Shown here: in pieces, positions 25,748 through 34,961 of the stretch | Layout: each line of letters begins with the position of its first letter | Numbering within the stretch: position 1 is the stretch's first letter | Assembly (NCBI RefSeq): GCF_900109095.1 | Contig: NZ_FNYZ01000003.1 | Location: 124,001 to 188,000, forward strand | Reading direction: 5' to 3' | DNA length: 64,000 bases | From: Sphingobium sp. AP50 | Lineage (GTDB): Bacteria; Pseudomonadota; Alphaproteobacteria; Sphingomonadales; Sphingomonadaceae | Made by a program: the position numbers and the translations under genes | The notes under the pieces: model-generated | The model's database searches: none | Seen by the model: the letters and a program-made list of their open reading frames with translations, nothing else | What the model was told of the DNA's origin: nothing

Positions 25748-26596
25748 TTAAAGCGCCTGCACCGTTTCCCTCGCCAGTTCGGCGAGGCGATGCGCAGCCT
25801 TGTCCAGCTTGTCCCCGGCGCGCAGGATCGCGGCGACGCGGGGCAGGGGCGGCAGCCTGTCATGCTCCAGCGTAGCGCCTTCACCCAGGAACAAATGGGT
25901 CCGGCAGGTGATGCCCAGCCCCGCACCCACGGCGGCTTTCAGCGTCGCCAGATTGGGCGTTTCCACCGCGATCCGCCATTGCAGTCCGGCATCTTCCAGT
26001 CCGCGAATAGCGGCTTCGCGGAAGCGGCAGGGTTGTTCTAGCACGGCGAGGGGAATGACCTCCCGGTCCGCCAAGGCGCTTTCGCCATACCAGCTCATCG
26101 GCGCGACGGTGACGGCATGGCTGTCATTGGGGGCGGCGAAGCCCAACAATATGTCGAGCTCGCGCCGGTCGAGCAGGGTCTGCAATTCGGCGGTACCCGC
26201 GACCCTGGCATAGATTTGCGCATCGGGATGCAGTTCGGCAAAGCGCGACAAAAGCCCGCTGAGCAGCGTGTCGGCAAAATCCTGGACCATCCCGATCCGG
26301 GCTGGGCCGGCGAAGCGTCCCGCGCTGACGGCGGCGACGGCTTCGTCATGCAACAGCAGCACCCGACGCGCATAATCGAGCAGGACGTCGCCTGCCGCCG
26401 TCAGATTGAGTCGGCGGCCTTCCCGCAGGAACAGCGTCTGCTGCACCAGTTCCTCCAGTCGCTTGATCTGAAGGCTGAGGGCGGATTGGGTTACGAACAC
26501 CTGTTCCGATGCATTGAGCATCGACCCGGTGTCGACGATCGCAACGAAACTTCTCAACAAGTTGGTCGGCAAATTGACCGGCACGGGAGACCTCAT
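25748..26596 (-). CDS. LysR-family transcriptional regulator of the sulfur island
   Basis: A 282-residue regulator with an N-terminal winged helix (LLRSFVAIVDTGSMLNASEQVFVTQSALS) and a C-terminal effector domain. It lies between modules 1 and 2 and is divergent from the ABC permease, the usual LysR arrangement, so it probably controls the sulfur genes in the manner of CysB/Cbl/SsuR. ATG 26596 is the best start, though its ribosome site is weak; a TTG at 26665 is in frame. Confidence 0.8.
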   Translation of the reverse strand: MRSPVPVNLPTNLLRSFVAIVDTGSMLNASEQVFVTQSALSLQIKRLEELVQQTLFLREGRRLNLTAAGDVLLDYARRVLLLHDEAVAAVSAGRFAGPARIGMVQDFADTLLSGLLSRFAELHPDAQIYARVAGTAELQTLLDRRELDILLGFAAPNDSHAVTVAPMSWYGESALADREVIPLAVLEQPCRFREAAIRGLEDAGLQWRIAVETPNLATLKAAVGAGLGITCRTHLFLGEGATLEHDRLPPLPRVAAILRAGDKLDKAAHRLAELARETVQAL

Positions 26597-26817
26597 AGGA
26601 TAAAGGGAAGGCCGATCCGGTGTCGGGAACGGGTCTGCGACATATCGCCGATACTTATATATCAATCAAAATAGTAGAGATTTGTCAAGGCGAGGAAAAT
26701 CTTGGCGAGAACGATCGATGCACCGGAAACCGCCATTTTTGCCGCTAATCCGCCCCATAGCGGCGATGAAATGCGATCTATGATCAACGCTGATAGGTGG
26801 CGGTAGAAAAACTTAAT

Positions 26818-26836
26818 TGAATCAGTAGACAATTCA
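26818..26836. promoter_or_regulatory. Candidate LysR operator between regulator and ABC operon
   Basis: TGAAT (26818-26822) and ATTCA (26832-26836) form an inverted repeat with nine bases between, 37 bases before the permease start. It contains the T-N11-A pattern usual for LysR-type sites. The surrounding region is AT-richer than average. Confidence 0.35.
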
Positions 26837-26872
26837 TGTTGGGCTTTACGGGACTTCACAAAAGGCCCGGAC

Positions 26873-27706
26873 ATGGCGGTTGTAACGATCAATGATATTC
26901 CCGACGCAGGGCGACGACAGGCCGCTGTTCCCGCGCGTCGCTTTTCGCTTTCACGCTTTGGCGGGCGCTGGCTTTCGCCGGTCGTGCTGTTGCTCTTGTG
27001 GGAGGCTGGTTCGCGGATCGGGCTGATCCCTGAGCGGACGCTGGCGGCGCCTTCGGCCGTGTTGGGTACGCTGATCGAGATGGTCATCTCCGGCGAGCTG
27101 CCATCCAACCTGCTGGTATCCTTCGCCCGCGTTGCCGCTGGCCTGTTGATCGGCGTCGGCCTTGGGCTGGCGTTGGGGCTGGTTGCTGGTCTGTCCCGCA
27201 CCGGCGAACTGGCGGTCGATCCGCTCATGCAGATCAAGCGGACCATCCCGGCGCTGGCGCTGACCCCGCTGTTCATCGTCTGGTTCGGTATCGGCGAAAC
27301 GCCCAAGGTGGCGCTGATCGCCTTCGGCACGATCTTCCCGGTCTATCTCAACCTTTATAGCGGCATCCGCAGCGTCGACCTGCGCCTGCTCGATGCGGCC
27401 AAGAGTTTTGGCCTCAGCCGATGGGAGCAGATCTGGCATGTGGTTCTGCCGTCCGCCCTGCCTTCGCTGCTGGTCGGCCTGCGCTATGCACTGTCGGTGT
27501 CGATCCTGGTGCTGGTCGTGGCCGAACAGATCAACGCATCGGCGGGCCTCGGCTATCTGATCAACAATGCCCGCGATTTCATGCGGACCGACATCATCGT
27601 CGTCTGCCTCATGGTCTACGCCATTCTCGGCCTTGGCGCCGACTGGCTGGTCCGCACCATCGAAGCCCGCGCCCTTATCTGGCGCCCCAGCATAGTGGAG
27701 CAATAA
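26873..27706 (+). CDS. ssuC: ABC transporter permease, sulfonate type
   Basis: A 277-residue inner-membrane permease of the SsuC/TauC group with about six hydrophobic segments. The ATPase-contact EAA loop is visible as SVDLRLLDAAKSFGLSRW. The nearby ATPase, binding protein and SsuD-like enzyme support sulfonate or sulfate-ester uptake. It is the only permease in the island and may serve both binding proteins. It starts the six-gene module 2. Confidence 0.85.
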   Translation: MAVVTINDIPDAGRRQAAVPARRFSLSRFGGRWLSPVVLLLLWEAGSRIGLIPERTLAAPSAVLGTLIEMVISGELPSNLLVSFARVAAGLLIGVGLGLALGLVAGLSRTGELAVDPLMQIKRTIPALALTPLFIVWFGIGETPKVALIAFGTIFPVYLNLYSGIRSVDLRLLDAAKSFGLSRWEQIWHVVLPSALPSLLVGLRYALSVSILVLVVAEQINASAGLGYLINNARDFMRTDIIVVCLMVYAILGLGADWLVRTIEARALIWRPSIVEQ

Positions 27707-27708
27707 GC

Positions 27709-28491
27709 ATGGACGCTCGCCACGGCTTTTCAACGATCGACAGCGCCGTACATCAACCGCATCCCGAACCCGTCGTTCGGTTGCGGGGCTTTACCCGGCG
27801 CTTTGGCCCCAACACCATCATCGATGGCCTGAACCTCGACATCGCGCCGGGTGAGTTCATTGCGCTGCTGGGCCGGTCCGGATCGGGCAAGACGACCTTG
27901 CTGCGGACACTGGCCGGTCTGGACGAAGTGCGCGGACAGGATGTCGAAGTCCCCGATTCACGGGCGGTCGTCTTTCAGGATGCACGCCTGCTGCCCTGGA
28001 AGCCGGTCTGGAAGAATGTGTCGCTGGGCCTGAAGGGCGATGGTGGTCGTGATCGGGCAGAGGCTGCACTCAAGGAAGTGGGGCTGGGGCATCGGATCGA
28101 TGCCTGGCCGCTGACCCTGTCGGGCGGTGAGGCGCAGCGTGTAGCGCTGGCGCGGGCGCTGGTGCGGGAGCCCAAGCTGCTGCTGCTCGATGAGCCTTTC
28201 GCCGCGCTCGATGCGCTGACCCGCTACCGGATGCACGATCTCGTCCTGTCGCTCTGGCGCCGGCACAAGCCCGCCGTGCTGATCGTCACCCATGATGTGG
28301 AGGAAGCGATTGCGCTGGCCGACCGCGTGCTGGTGCTGGACAAGGGCCGGATCGTTGCCGAAGAGCGGATCACCGCGCCGCGTGGTGAGCGCACCAGCTT
28401 TGCCGGTCGGCTGCGTGAAAAACTGCTATCCTATCTGGGCGGTGATGATCATGGCGAGGGTGTCCTGCCCTTCCCGGTGGCGGCGGAATGA
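27709..28491 (+). CDS. ssuB: ABC transporter ATPase, sulfonate type
   Basis: A 260-residue ATPase with Walker A GRSGSGKTT, Q-loop VFQDARLLPW, signature LSGGEAQRVALARA, Walker B LLLLDEPFAALD and switch His in VTHDVEEA. It energises the neighbouring permease. The ATG at 27709 has GGAG nine bases upstream. It overlaps the thiol-dioxygenase gene by four bases. Confidence 0.9.
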   Translation: MDARHGFSTIDSAVHQPHPEPVVRLRGFTRRFGPNTIIDGLNLDIAPGEFIALLGRSGSGKTTLLRTLAGLDEVRGQDVEVPDSRAVVFQDARLLPWKPVWKNVSLGLKGDGGRDRAEAALKEVGLGHRIDAWPLTLSGGEAQRVALARALVREPKLLLLDEPFAALDALTRYRMHDLVLSLWRRHKPAVLIVTHDVEEAIALADRVLVLDKGRIVAEERITAPRGERTSFAGRLREKLLSYLGGDDHGEGVLPFPVAAE

Positions 28492-29114
28492 GCGCGCTCG
28501 CTACATTGGAACGCCCGGTGAACGCGCCCGTCAATATCGGGCGGCTGCGCGGATTCATCACCGCCTTCGCCGATTTGCTGGCGGCCACACGCGACGAGCA
28601 GGCGATATTGGAAAGCGGTCGGTCGCTGCTCGCTCGCCTGATCGCCACTGATGATTGGTTGCCGGAGGAATTCACCCGCCCCGATCCCGATCGCTATCAA
28701 CAATATCTGCTGCATTGCGATAGCCGGGAGCGTTTCAGTGTCGTCAGCTTCGTCTGGGGGCCGGGGCAGGCGACGCCGATCCATGATCATAGCGTCTGGG
28801 GGCTGGTCGGCGTGCTGCGCGGTGTCGAGAAGGTGGAGCGTTTCCGCCGTCTGCCGACCGGCGGGCTGATCGCGGAGGGCGAAGACCTGTTGCGGGAAGG
28901 GGAGGTGGACGCCGTTTCCCCGCGCGTGGGCGATATCCATCGCGTGACCAATGGCCTGACCGACCGACCATCCATCAGCATCCATATCTACGGCGCCAAT
29001 ATCGGCGCTGTCGAACGGGCGACCTATGCCAGCGATGGCACGCCCAAGACCTTCATTTCGGGTTACGCCAATGGCGTGATCCCCAATCTCTGGGACAGAT
29101 CGAAAAAGCCATGA
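28488..29114 (+). CDS. Thiol dioxygenase (cysteine/3-mercaptopropionate dioxygenase family)
   Basis: A 208-residue cupin with iron ligands H99 and H101 (TPIHDHSVWG) and H151 (GDIHRV), as in cysteine dioxygenase. The IHDHSVWGLVGVLRG stretch resembles bacterial 3-mercaptopropionate dioxygenases. It would oxidise a thiol to a sulfinate using O2. The operon suggests an organosulfur thiol as substrate; cysteine, mercaptopropionate and others remain possible. It is coupled to both neighbours by ATGA overlaps. Confidence 0.85.
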   Translation: MSALATLERPVNAPVNIGRLRGFITAFADLLAATRDEQAILESGRSLLARLIATDDWLPEEFTRPDPDRYQQYLLHCDSRERFSVVSFVWGPGQATPIHDHSVWGLVGVLRGVEKVERFRRLPTGGLIAEGEDLLREGEVDAVSPRVGDIHRVTNGLTDRPSISIHIYGANIGAVERATYASDGTPKTFISGYANGVIPNLWDRSKKP

Positions 29115-30373
29115 GCACTGATATTCTAGACCGCGTTCAGACCAGCACGCCGCAGGACATTCGCCACGCCCTGCTGGTCGGCAGCGAAATCGCCGTGATC
29201 GACGTGCGCGAGGAACATGACTTCGCGCAGGGCCACCCGCTCTTCGCCGCGCAGATCCCGCTGCGTCGGATCGATGAGGAAGCCCGCTGGCGCATCCCGC
29301 GTCTCGACACGCCGATCATCGTCTATGATGATGGCGAAGGTCTGGCGCACAAGGCTGCGGTTCGTCTGGAAGCGCTGGGTTACAGCAATGTCCGTGAGCT
29401 GGAGGGCGGCCTGGCTGCCTGGCTGCATGCTGGCTATGAACTGTTCGAGGACGTCAACAGCTATAGCAAGGCGTTCGGTGAACTGGTGGAGCATCGTCGC
29501 TATACGCCCAGCCTGGCCGCGGAGGAAGTGCAGGCGCTGATCCGCGAGAAGGCCGACATCAAGATCCTCGATGCGCGCCGCTATGACGAATATAATACGA
29601 TGAGCATCCCGACCGGGACCAGCGTGCCGGGCGCCGAACTGGTGCTGCGCGCGCGGACCATCGCGCCCGATCCCGATACCACGATCATCGTCAACTGCGC
29701 CGGTCGGACCCGTTCGATCATCGGTACCCAGTCGCTGGTCAATTCGGGTATTCCCAACAAGATTTTCGCGTTGCGCAACGGCACGATCGGCTGGACGCTT
29801 GCGGGGCAGGAGCTGGAAAATGGCCAGACCCGTGTCGCACCGGAAGTGGATGATCTGGCCGCTATCGAGGCGCGCGACCATGCGCGCGACGTCGCCTATC
29901 GCGCCGGGGTTAAGCGTATCGGCTGGGACGAACTGGAAGCGTTCAAGGCAGATACCGCCCGCACCCTCTATCTCTATGACGTACGCCAGCCACGCGACTA
30001 TGAAAGCGGCCATTTGCCCGGTTTCCGCAATGCGCAGGGCGGGCAGCTGGTGCAGGAAACCGACCATAATGCGCCGGTGCGTGGCGCGCGCATCGTCGTG
30101 ACCGATACGCTTGGCCCCCGTGCCGACATGACAGCTTCCTGGCTGGCGCAGCTTGGCTGGGATGTGTCGGTACTGGATGTCGACTGGTCGACCGTGACGC
30201 TGGAGAAGGGGCCGGATGGCGCACCGTCGCCGCGCGGGCCGGAAGGGCGCTACAAGCGACCCTATGAAGGCACCGACAACAAGGCTGCTGCGATGCAGGC
30301 CTATCTCGACTGGGAATATGGCCTTGTCGCCCAGTTGGAACGCGACGGCACCCACGGCTTCTACGTCATCTAA
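29111..30373 (+). CDS. Three-domain rhodanese-like sulfurtransferase
   Basis: A 420-residue protein with three rhodanese modules, roughly 10-115, 130-240 and 265-365. Only the middle one has the active loop, C196-A-G-R-T-R-S. At the same place domain 1 has YDDGEG and domain 3 has TDTLGPR, so these two are probably structural. Rhodaneses move sulfane sulfur between thiosulfate, persulfides and thiols. Placement between a thiol dioxygenase and a monooxygenase suggests handling of sulfur released from organosulfur compounds. Confidence 0.88.
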   Translation: MSTDILDRVQTSTPQDIRHALLVGSEIAVIDVREEHDFAQGHPLFAAQIPLRRIDEEARWRIPRLDTPIIVYDDGEGLAHKAAVRLEALGYSNVRELEGGLAAWLHAGYELFEDVNSYSKAFGELVEHRRYTPSLAAEEVQALIREKADIKILDARRYDEYNTMSIPTGTSVPGAELVLRARTIAPDPDTTIIVNCAGRTRSIIGTQSLVNSGIPNKIFALRNGTIGWTLAGQELENGQTRVAPEVDDLAAIEARDHARDVAYRAGVKRIGWDELEAFKADTARTLYLYDVRQPRDYESGHLPGFRNAQGGQLVQETDHNAPVRGARIVVTDTLGPRADMTASWLAQLGWDVSVLDVDWSTVTLEKGPDGAPSPRGPEGRYKRPYEGTDNKAAAMQAYLDWEYGLVAQLERDGTHGFYVI

Positions 30374-30390
30374 ATATCAGGAGACAGCAT

Positions 30391-31479
30391 ATGAGCGTCA
30401 GGTTCATCGGCTATATCGGCTTCAACAATGGTTCGGAAACGCAGGCAGCGGTGCGCAGCCGGGCGCTCGACACCGATTATGTCAACGCGGCGGCCAAGGC
30501 GCAGGAAGAGGGCGGCTTCGACCGGGTGCTGATCCCGTTCGGATCGAACAGCCCGGAAAGCCAGATCGTGGCGGCCCATGCCGCCGCCATCACGACAAAG
30601 CTCGGCTTTCTGGTCGCCCATCGGCCCGGTTTTACCCAACCGACGGTGGCCGCGCGGCAACTGGCGACGCTCGACCAGCTTTCGGGCGGGCGGGTCGCGG
30701 TGCATATCATCACCGGCGGCGCCGATGAGGAAATGGCGCGCGATGGCGACACACAGACGGTGAAGGCGCAGCGCTATGCTCGCACCGACGAATATCTGAC
30801 CATCCTGCGGCAGGAATGGACCGCCGCCACGCCCTTCGACCATCAGGGCAAGTTTTACGACATTCGTCAGGCGTTCAGTGCGATCAAGCCGGACAATCTG
30901 CCGGTCTTCTTCGGCGGATCGTCGGAAGAGGCGATCGATGTCGCCGGTCGCCATGCCGATGTCTATGCGCTGTGGGGCGAAACGCTCGAAGCCGTGCAGG
31001 ACACGGTGCGGGCGGTGCGCAAGTCGGCGGGGCGCTATGGTCGCGATCCCGGCTTCTCGCTGTCGCTGCGCCCGGTGATCGCGGATACGGAAGAAGCTGC
31101 GTGGAAGCGGGCGGCCGAGATTGAGGAACAGGTGCGCGAAAATCGTGTCGCTGCCGGTCTGCCGCTGACTGGCCATCGCCCGCCCAATGCAGGCTCCCTG
31201 CGTCTGCTCGACACCGCCAGTGGCAATCGTCGCGACACGCGCCTGTGGACCGGCGTGGCTGCGCTGACAGGCGCTGCGGGGAACAGCACGGGACTGGTCG
31301 GCACGCCGGAACAGGTGGCTGATGCGATGCTCGATTATTATGATATCGGCATCGACCATTTCCTGATCCGTGGGTTCGATCCGCTGGGCGATTCCATCCT
31401 GTACGGCCGCGAATTGCTGCCTGTCGTGCGCCGCAAGGTGGCCGAGCGTGAGGCATCCAGCCTCGCACTGGCAGGCTGA
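30391..31479 (+). CDS. ssuD: FMNH2-dependent alkanesulfonate monooxygenase-like (SsuD)
   Basis: A 362-residue bacterial-luciferase-fold (LLM) enzyme with SsuD-like features: GFDRVLIPFGSNSPES, FLVAHRPGFTQPTVAARQLATLDQLSGGR, HIITGG, VFFGGSSEEAIDVAG and a C-terminal IDHFLIRGFDPLGD. SsuD cleaves alkanesulfonates to aldehyde and sulfite using reduced FMN. A GGAGA site precedes the ATG. No SsuE/MsuE flavin reductase is nearby, so one must be encoded elsewhere. Confidence 0.85.
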   Translation: MSVRFIGYIGFNNGSETQAAVRSRALDTDYVNAAAKAQEEGGFDRVLIPFGSNSPESQIVAAHAAAITTKLGFLVAHRPGFTQPTVAARQLATLDQLSGGRVAVHIITGGADEEMARDGDTQTVKAQRYARTDEYLTILRQEWTAATPFDHQGKFYDIRQAFSAIKPDNLPVFFGGSSEEAIDVAGRHADVYALWGETLEAVQDTVRAVRKSAGRYGRDPGFSLSLRPVIADTEEAAWKRAAEIEEQVRENRVAAGLPLTGHRPPNAGSLRLLDTASGNRRDTRLWTGVAALTGAAGNSTGLVGTPEQVADAMLDYYDIGIDHFLIRGFDPLGDSILYGRELLPVVRRKVAEREASSLALAG

Positions 31480-31482
31480 CCC

Positions 31483-32436
31483 ATGTCGAAGAAGAAAGTC
31501 GCCATCCTGTCGGCGGCGCTTGTTGCGGTGGCGGGCCTCGGCCTTGCCGCCGCGACCTTTAAGCGGAGCGACGACAATGTCCTGCGCGTCGCCAATCAGA
31601 AGGGGCAGGTCAGGGCGATGATGCTCGCCTCGGGCGCTTTGGAAGGGGCGCCCTACACGGTCGAATGGTCGGAATTTCCGGCAGCCCAACCGCTGCTGGA
31701 AGCGGTGGGCGGCGGTGCGGCGGACCTGGGCCTCGCGGCTGATGCCCCGTTCATCTTCGCCTATCAAAGCGGCAGCCCGGTCAAGGCTATCGCCGTGCAG
31801 GCACCCGTCAATCAGGCGCCCGAAGCGCTGGCCGTGCTGGTTAAGAATGCGTCGCCGATCAGGAGCGCGCAGGATCTGGTCGGCAAGTCCATCGCCACCA
31901 CGCGCGGTTCGATCGGCCATCATCTGTTGTTGCAGGCGCTGGAGCGGGCGAATATCCCGGCCGACAAGGTGCGGGTTACTTTCCTGACGCCGGGCGATGC
32001 CAAGGCGGCGTTCGACAGTGGGGCGATCGACGCCTGGGCGATATGGACGCCCTATACCAATGTCGCGATCAAGGAAGGCGCGCGCGCCGTGATCGACGCC
32101 AAGGATTATGGCCTGCCGCTCTATATCGACATCGCCCACGCGGATTCGATTGCGCCCAAGCACGCCCTGCTGGCGGACTTCCTGCAACGCGAGGCTAAGG
32201 CGGTAGCCTGGGCGCGGGCGCATCCCGATCAGTTCGCGCAGGTGCTGGCGAAGGAGACCGGCCTGCCGCTCGATATTGCCCGTGCCAGTTTCGACCGGAA
32301 CAACCGCGTGTCCCAGCCGATCGATGCCAAGATCGTGGCGCATGAGCAGGAGATTACCGCGCGTTTCAGCAAGGCAGGGCTACTCAAGGGCGAGCGCGAT
32401 GTTACGCAGGCCTTTGACACCAGCTTCGGCAAATAA
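31483..32436 (+). CDS. ssuA: ABC transporter substrate-binding protein (SsuA type, second copy)
   Basis: A 317-residue periplasmic protein with an N-terminal signal or anchor (VAILSAALVAVAGLGLAAA) and SsuA-type features: LRVANQKGQ, EWSEFPAAQPLLEAVGGGAADLGLAADAP, SAQDLVGKSIATTRGS, AIDAWAIWTPY. It closes module 2 and differs from the lipoprotein at 22.6 kb, suggesting two ligand ranges feeding one permease. It begins three bases after ssuD. Confidence 0.87.
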   Translation: MSKKKVAILSAALVAVAGLGLAAATFKRSDDNVLRVANQKGQVRAMMLASGALEGAPYTVEWSEFPAAQPLLEAVGGGAADLGLAADAPFIFAYQSGSPVKAIAVQAPVNQAPEALAVLVKNASPIRSAQDLVGKSIATTRGSIGHHLLLQALERANIPADKVRVTFLTPGDAKAAFDSGAIDAWAIWTPYTNVAIKEGARAVIDAKDYGLPLYIDIAHADSIAPKHALLADFLQREAKAVAWARAHPDQFAQVLAKETGLPLDIARASFDRNNRVSQPIDAKIVAHEQEITARFSKAGLLKGERDVTQAFDTSFGK

Positions 32437-32527
32437 CAGGCCAGTCTGTCATGAAAATGACGCGATGACCGGCATTCCGTTCCAATAAGACTTTTCACGT
32501 CGCATTTTACCGACTAGAGGGCGCCCA

Positions 32528-32618
32528 TCCCCGGGGGGCCGCTGATACGCGGCTGAGAGCTGGCCAGTCAGGCCACGACCCGTTGAACCTGATCCGGCTG
32601 ATACCGGCGTAGGGAGGG
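32528..32618 (+). ncRNA. TPP (THI-box) riboswitch
   Basis: The conserved parts of the thiamine pyrophosphate aptamer appear in order: GGGGGGCC, GGCTGAGAGC (the CTGAGA loop), ACCCGTTGAACCTGATCCGG, then ATACCGGCGTAGGGA. It ends about 45 bases before the TonB receptor start, so it most likely blocks translation or elongation when TPP is plentiful. A TTTTCA-N17-TAGAGG pair just upstream (about 32492-32520) is a possible promoter. Confidence 0.95.
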
Positions 32619-32661
32619 TTGGTGGCCTGTCTGCTGTCCCTCCATGTGGAGTGGACGTGTA

Positions 32662-34959
32662 ATGAAGAAGATGGCTCTTGTTTCCGTTGGTCGGGCTGCG
32701 CTGATGGCGCCGATGCTCCTTATGGCGCCGGTGGCGATGGCCGCCGATGGGGATGATAGTGATCGCGCGACGATCCAGGTCACTGGCCATCCCGATCCCG
32801 AAGGTCTGCTGCCCGATCAGACCGCGCCGAAGGCGGTGAGCGCCATCTCCACCGACTTCATCATCAAGCAGGCGCCGACACTGAACGCCTTTCAACTGGT
32901 CAACCTGCTGCCGGGCGCCAATGTTTCCAGCAGCGATCCCTATGGCCTGTCGGCTACGTCCAGCCTGACGATGCGCGGGCTGGGGCAGGACCAGATCGGT
33001 GTGCTGCTGGAGGGCGCGCCGCAAAATGATATCGGCTATTATTATGCCTATCCCTCGCAATTTGCCGATGCGGAAAATGTCCGCCAGATCGCGCTGGCGC
33101 AGGGCAGCGCTGACATCGACGCGCCGGTGGTGGCTGCGGCCGGTGGCCTGCTGTCCCTGACGCTGGATGATCCGAAGGCAGAGTTTGGTGGACTGGTGAA
33201 CCTGTCGGTCGGTTCCTATGACGAACGGCGCGCCTTCGTGCGGTTGGACACGGGCGAGATCGGCAATAGCGGTTTCAAGGCGTTCGTCTCCTACTCGAAC
33301 AACCGGGCGGATAACTGGCGCGGGGCGGGCTATGACAAGCGCCAGCATATCGACGCGAAGATCCTGCGCGAATGGGGCGACGGCAATCGGGCCAGTCTGG
33401 CCGTCTCCTATAATGATGCCATCACATCCACCTATCCCAGCCCCAGCAAGGCCGACTGGCAGGCCTATGGTCGCGAATATAATTTTTCGGAACGCTATAA
33501 TGGCGGCGATACCAGCTATTGGAAGCTCTATCGCGGGCCGTTCCGCAACCTCTATTTCGCGGCGCCGATCCATCTGAAACTGAGCGACAGCCTCAGCTTC
33601 GACAGCAGCGCCTATGCTCAGTTCGGCCATGGCAATTCGCCCTATGGCACGCAGCTGGGCACGACCGGCAATTATCTCGGCACCGAAGAGCTGACCCAGC
33701 CGATCATACTGCCCGGCGCCGTGGATGGCGTGGCGACGGTGCTGGGCAACTGGACGGGCAAGCAGCGCCGCTTCGGTGATGTGAGCAAGTTCACGCTTCA
33801 GGCGGGCACACATAAGATCGTCGCAGGCCTGTGGTTCGATTATGGCACCGACCGGGTGACCCAGTCCTACACTTCCGTCAATGCGGACGGGCAGCCGGTC
33901 GACGCCTGGGGCTATCAGGACAAGGCGATCCGCACGGCGGACGGGCGGCTGCTCGCCTATGAAAACCAGCGGACCGTTACCGTGACCAAGGGCTTTTTCC
34001 TGGCGGACAGCATCGCGGTTACACCGAAACTGGGCATCGATATCGGTTTCAAGGGCGTCAGCCTGCTGCGCAATGGTCGTAATTATCTGCCCGGTCCGCA
34101 GTCCAAGGTGCATGTCGACAGCTTTGCCGCGCTGCCCCGCGCCGCGATCCACTATCAACTGGACGACCGGCAGCAATTATTCGCCAATGTGACGACCAAT
34201 TTCCGCACGCCGAACGAATTCGCGCTCTATAACAGCTATTATGGCGGCGAGTTGGTCAGCCGGGGGACGAGCGCGCTCAAGAATGAATATTCCGTCTCGC
34301 AGGAAGTGGGCTATCGCTATATCGGCCCCAGCCTGTCCTTCTCGCTGACCGGCTTCCATTATCATTTCCGCAATCGTCAGGTGGCGACCGTGGTCAATAG
34401 CGGTGGCGCGCTGGTCAATTCCACGATCAATGGTGGCAGCCAGACATCCTATGGGCTGGACGGCGAAATCGACTATCGTCCGGCCAAGGGCATGAGCATC
34501 TATATCTCCGGCGAATATCTGCATACCCGGCAGGATGACGACCTGTCCGTCAATGGCGATTATCTGCCGACGAAGGGCAAGCGCGCGGTATCCAGCCCGC
34601 AATTCCAATTTGGCGTCGGCACCACCTATGATGACGGCCGGCTGTTCGGCAGCAGCGCGCTCAAATATGTCGGTCGTCAATATGCGACCTTCATGAATGA
34701 TGAGAGCATCAAGGGCTATGCCACGCTGGACCTGTCGATCGGCGTGCATCTGGCCGGGCTGATCGACAAGCAGCGCACCGATTTGCGCCTGAACGCGATC
34801 AATATCACCAATCCGCATATATTGTCGGGCGTTCAGGCGATCAGCAGCAATGCGCAGGATGTGACCGGCCGCAACGGCACGCTGATTCCCGGTTCGGCCC
34901 CGACCTATTATATAGGCAGCGGCCGGGCGTTCGTGGCGACGCTGTCCCGGACCTTCTGA
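32662..34959 (+). CDS. TonB-dependent outer-membrane receptor under TPP control (thiamine or precursor)
   Basis: A 765-residue outer-membrane receptor. It has a signal peptide to about residue 27 (AVAMA), a plug domain (LVNLLPGANVSSSDPYGLSA, LTMRGLG, VLLEGAPQND) and a C-terminal beta barrel ending in aromatic F. Because a TPP riboswitch controls it and a PnuT-type carrier follows, thiamine, its phosphates or its pyrimidine are the likely ligands. ATG 32662 is chosen over a GTG at 32644 for the signal peptide and the GGAGTGGA upstream. Confidence 0.87.
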   Translation: MKKMALVSVGRAALMAPMLLMAPVAMAADGDDSDRATIQVTGHPDPEGLLPDQTAPKAVSAISTDFIIKQAPTLNAFQLVNLLPGANVSSSDPYGLSATSSLTMRGLGQDQIGVLLEGAPQNDIGYYYAYPSQFADAENVRQIALAQGSADIDAPVVAAAGGLLSLTLDDPKAEFGGLVNLSVGSYDERRAFVRLDTGEIGNSGFKAFVSYSNNRADNWRGAGYDKRQHIDAKILREWGDGNRASLAVSYNDAITSTYPSPSKADWQAYGREYNFSERYNGGDTSYWKLYRGPFRNLYFAAPIHLKLSDSLSFDSSAYAQFGHGNSPYGTQLGTTGNYLGTEELTQPIILPGAVDGVATVLGNWTGKQRRFGDVSKFTLQAGTHKIVAGLWFDYGTDRVTQSYTSVNADGQPVDAWGYQDKAIRTADGRLLAYENQRTVTVTKGFFLADSIAVTPKLGIDIGFKGVSLLRNGRNYLPGPQSKVHVDSFAALPRAAIHYQLDDRQQLFANVTTNFRTPNEFALYNSYYGGELVSRGTSALKNEYSVSQEVGYRYIGPSLSFSLTGFHYHFRNRQVATVVNSGGALVNSTINGGSQTSYGLDGEIDYRPAKGMSIYISGEYLHTRQDDDLSVNGDYLPTKGKRAVSSPQFQFGVGTTYDDGRLFGSSALKYVGRQYATFMNDESIKGYATLDLSIGVHLAGLIDKQRTDLRLNAINITNPHILSGVQAISSNAQDVTGRNGTLIPGSAPTYYIGSGRAFVATLSRTF

Positions 34960-34961
34960 GC

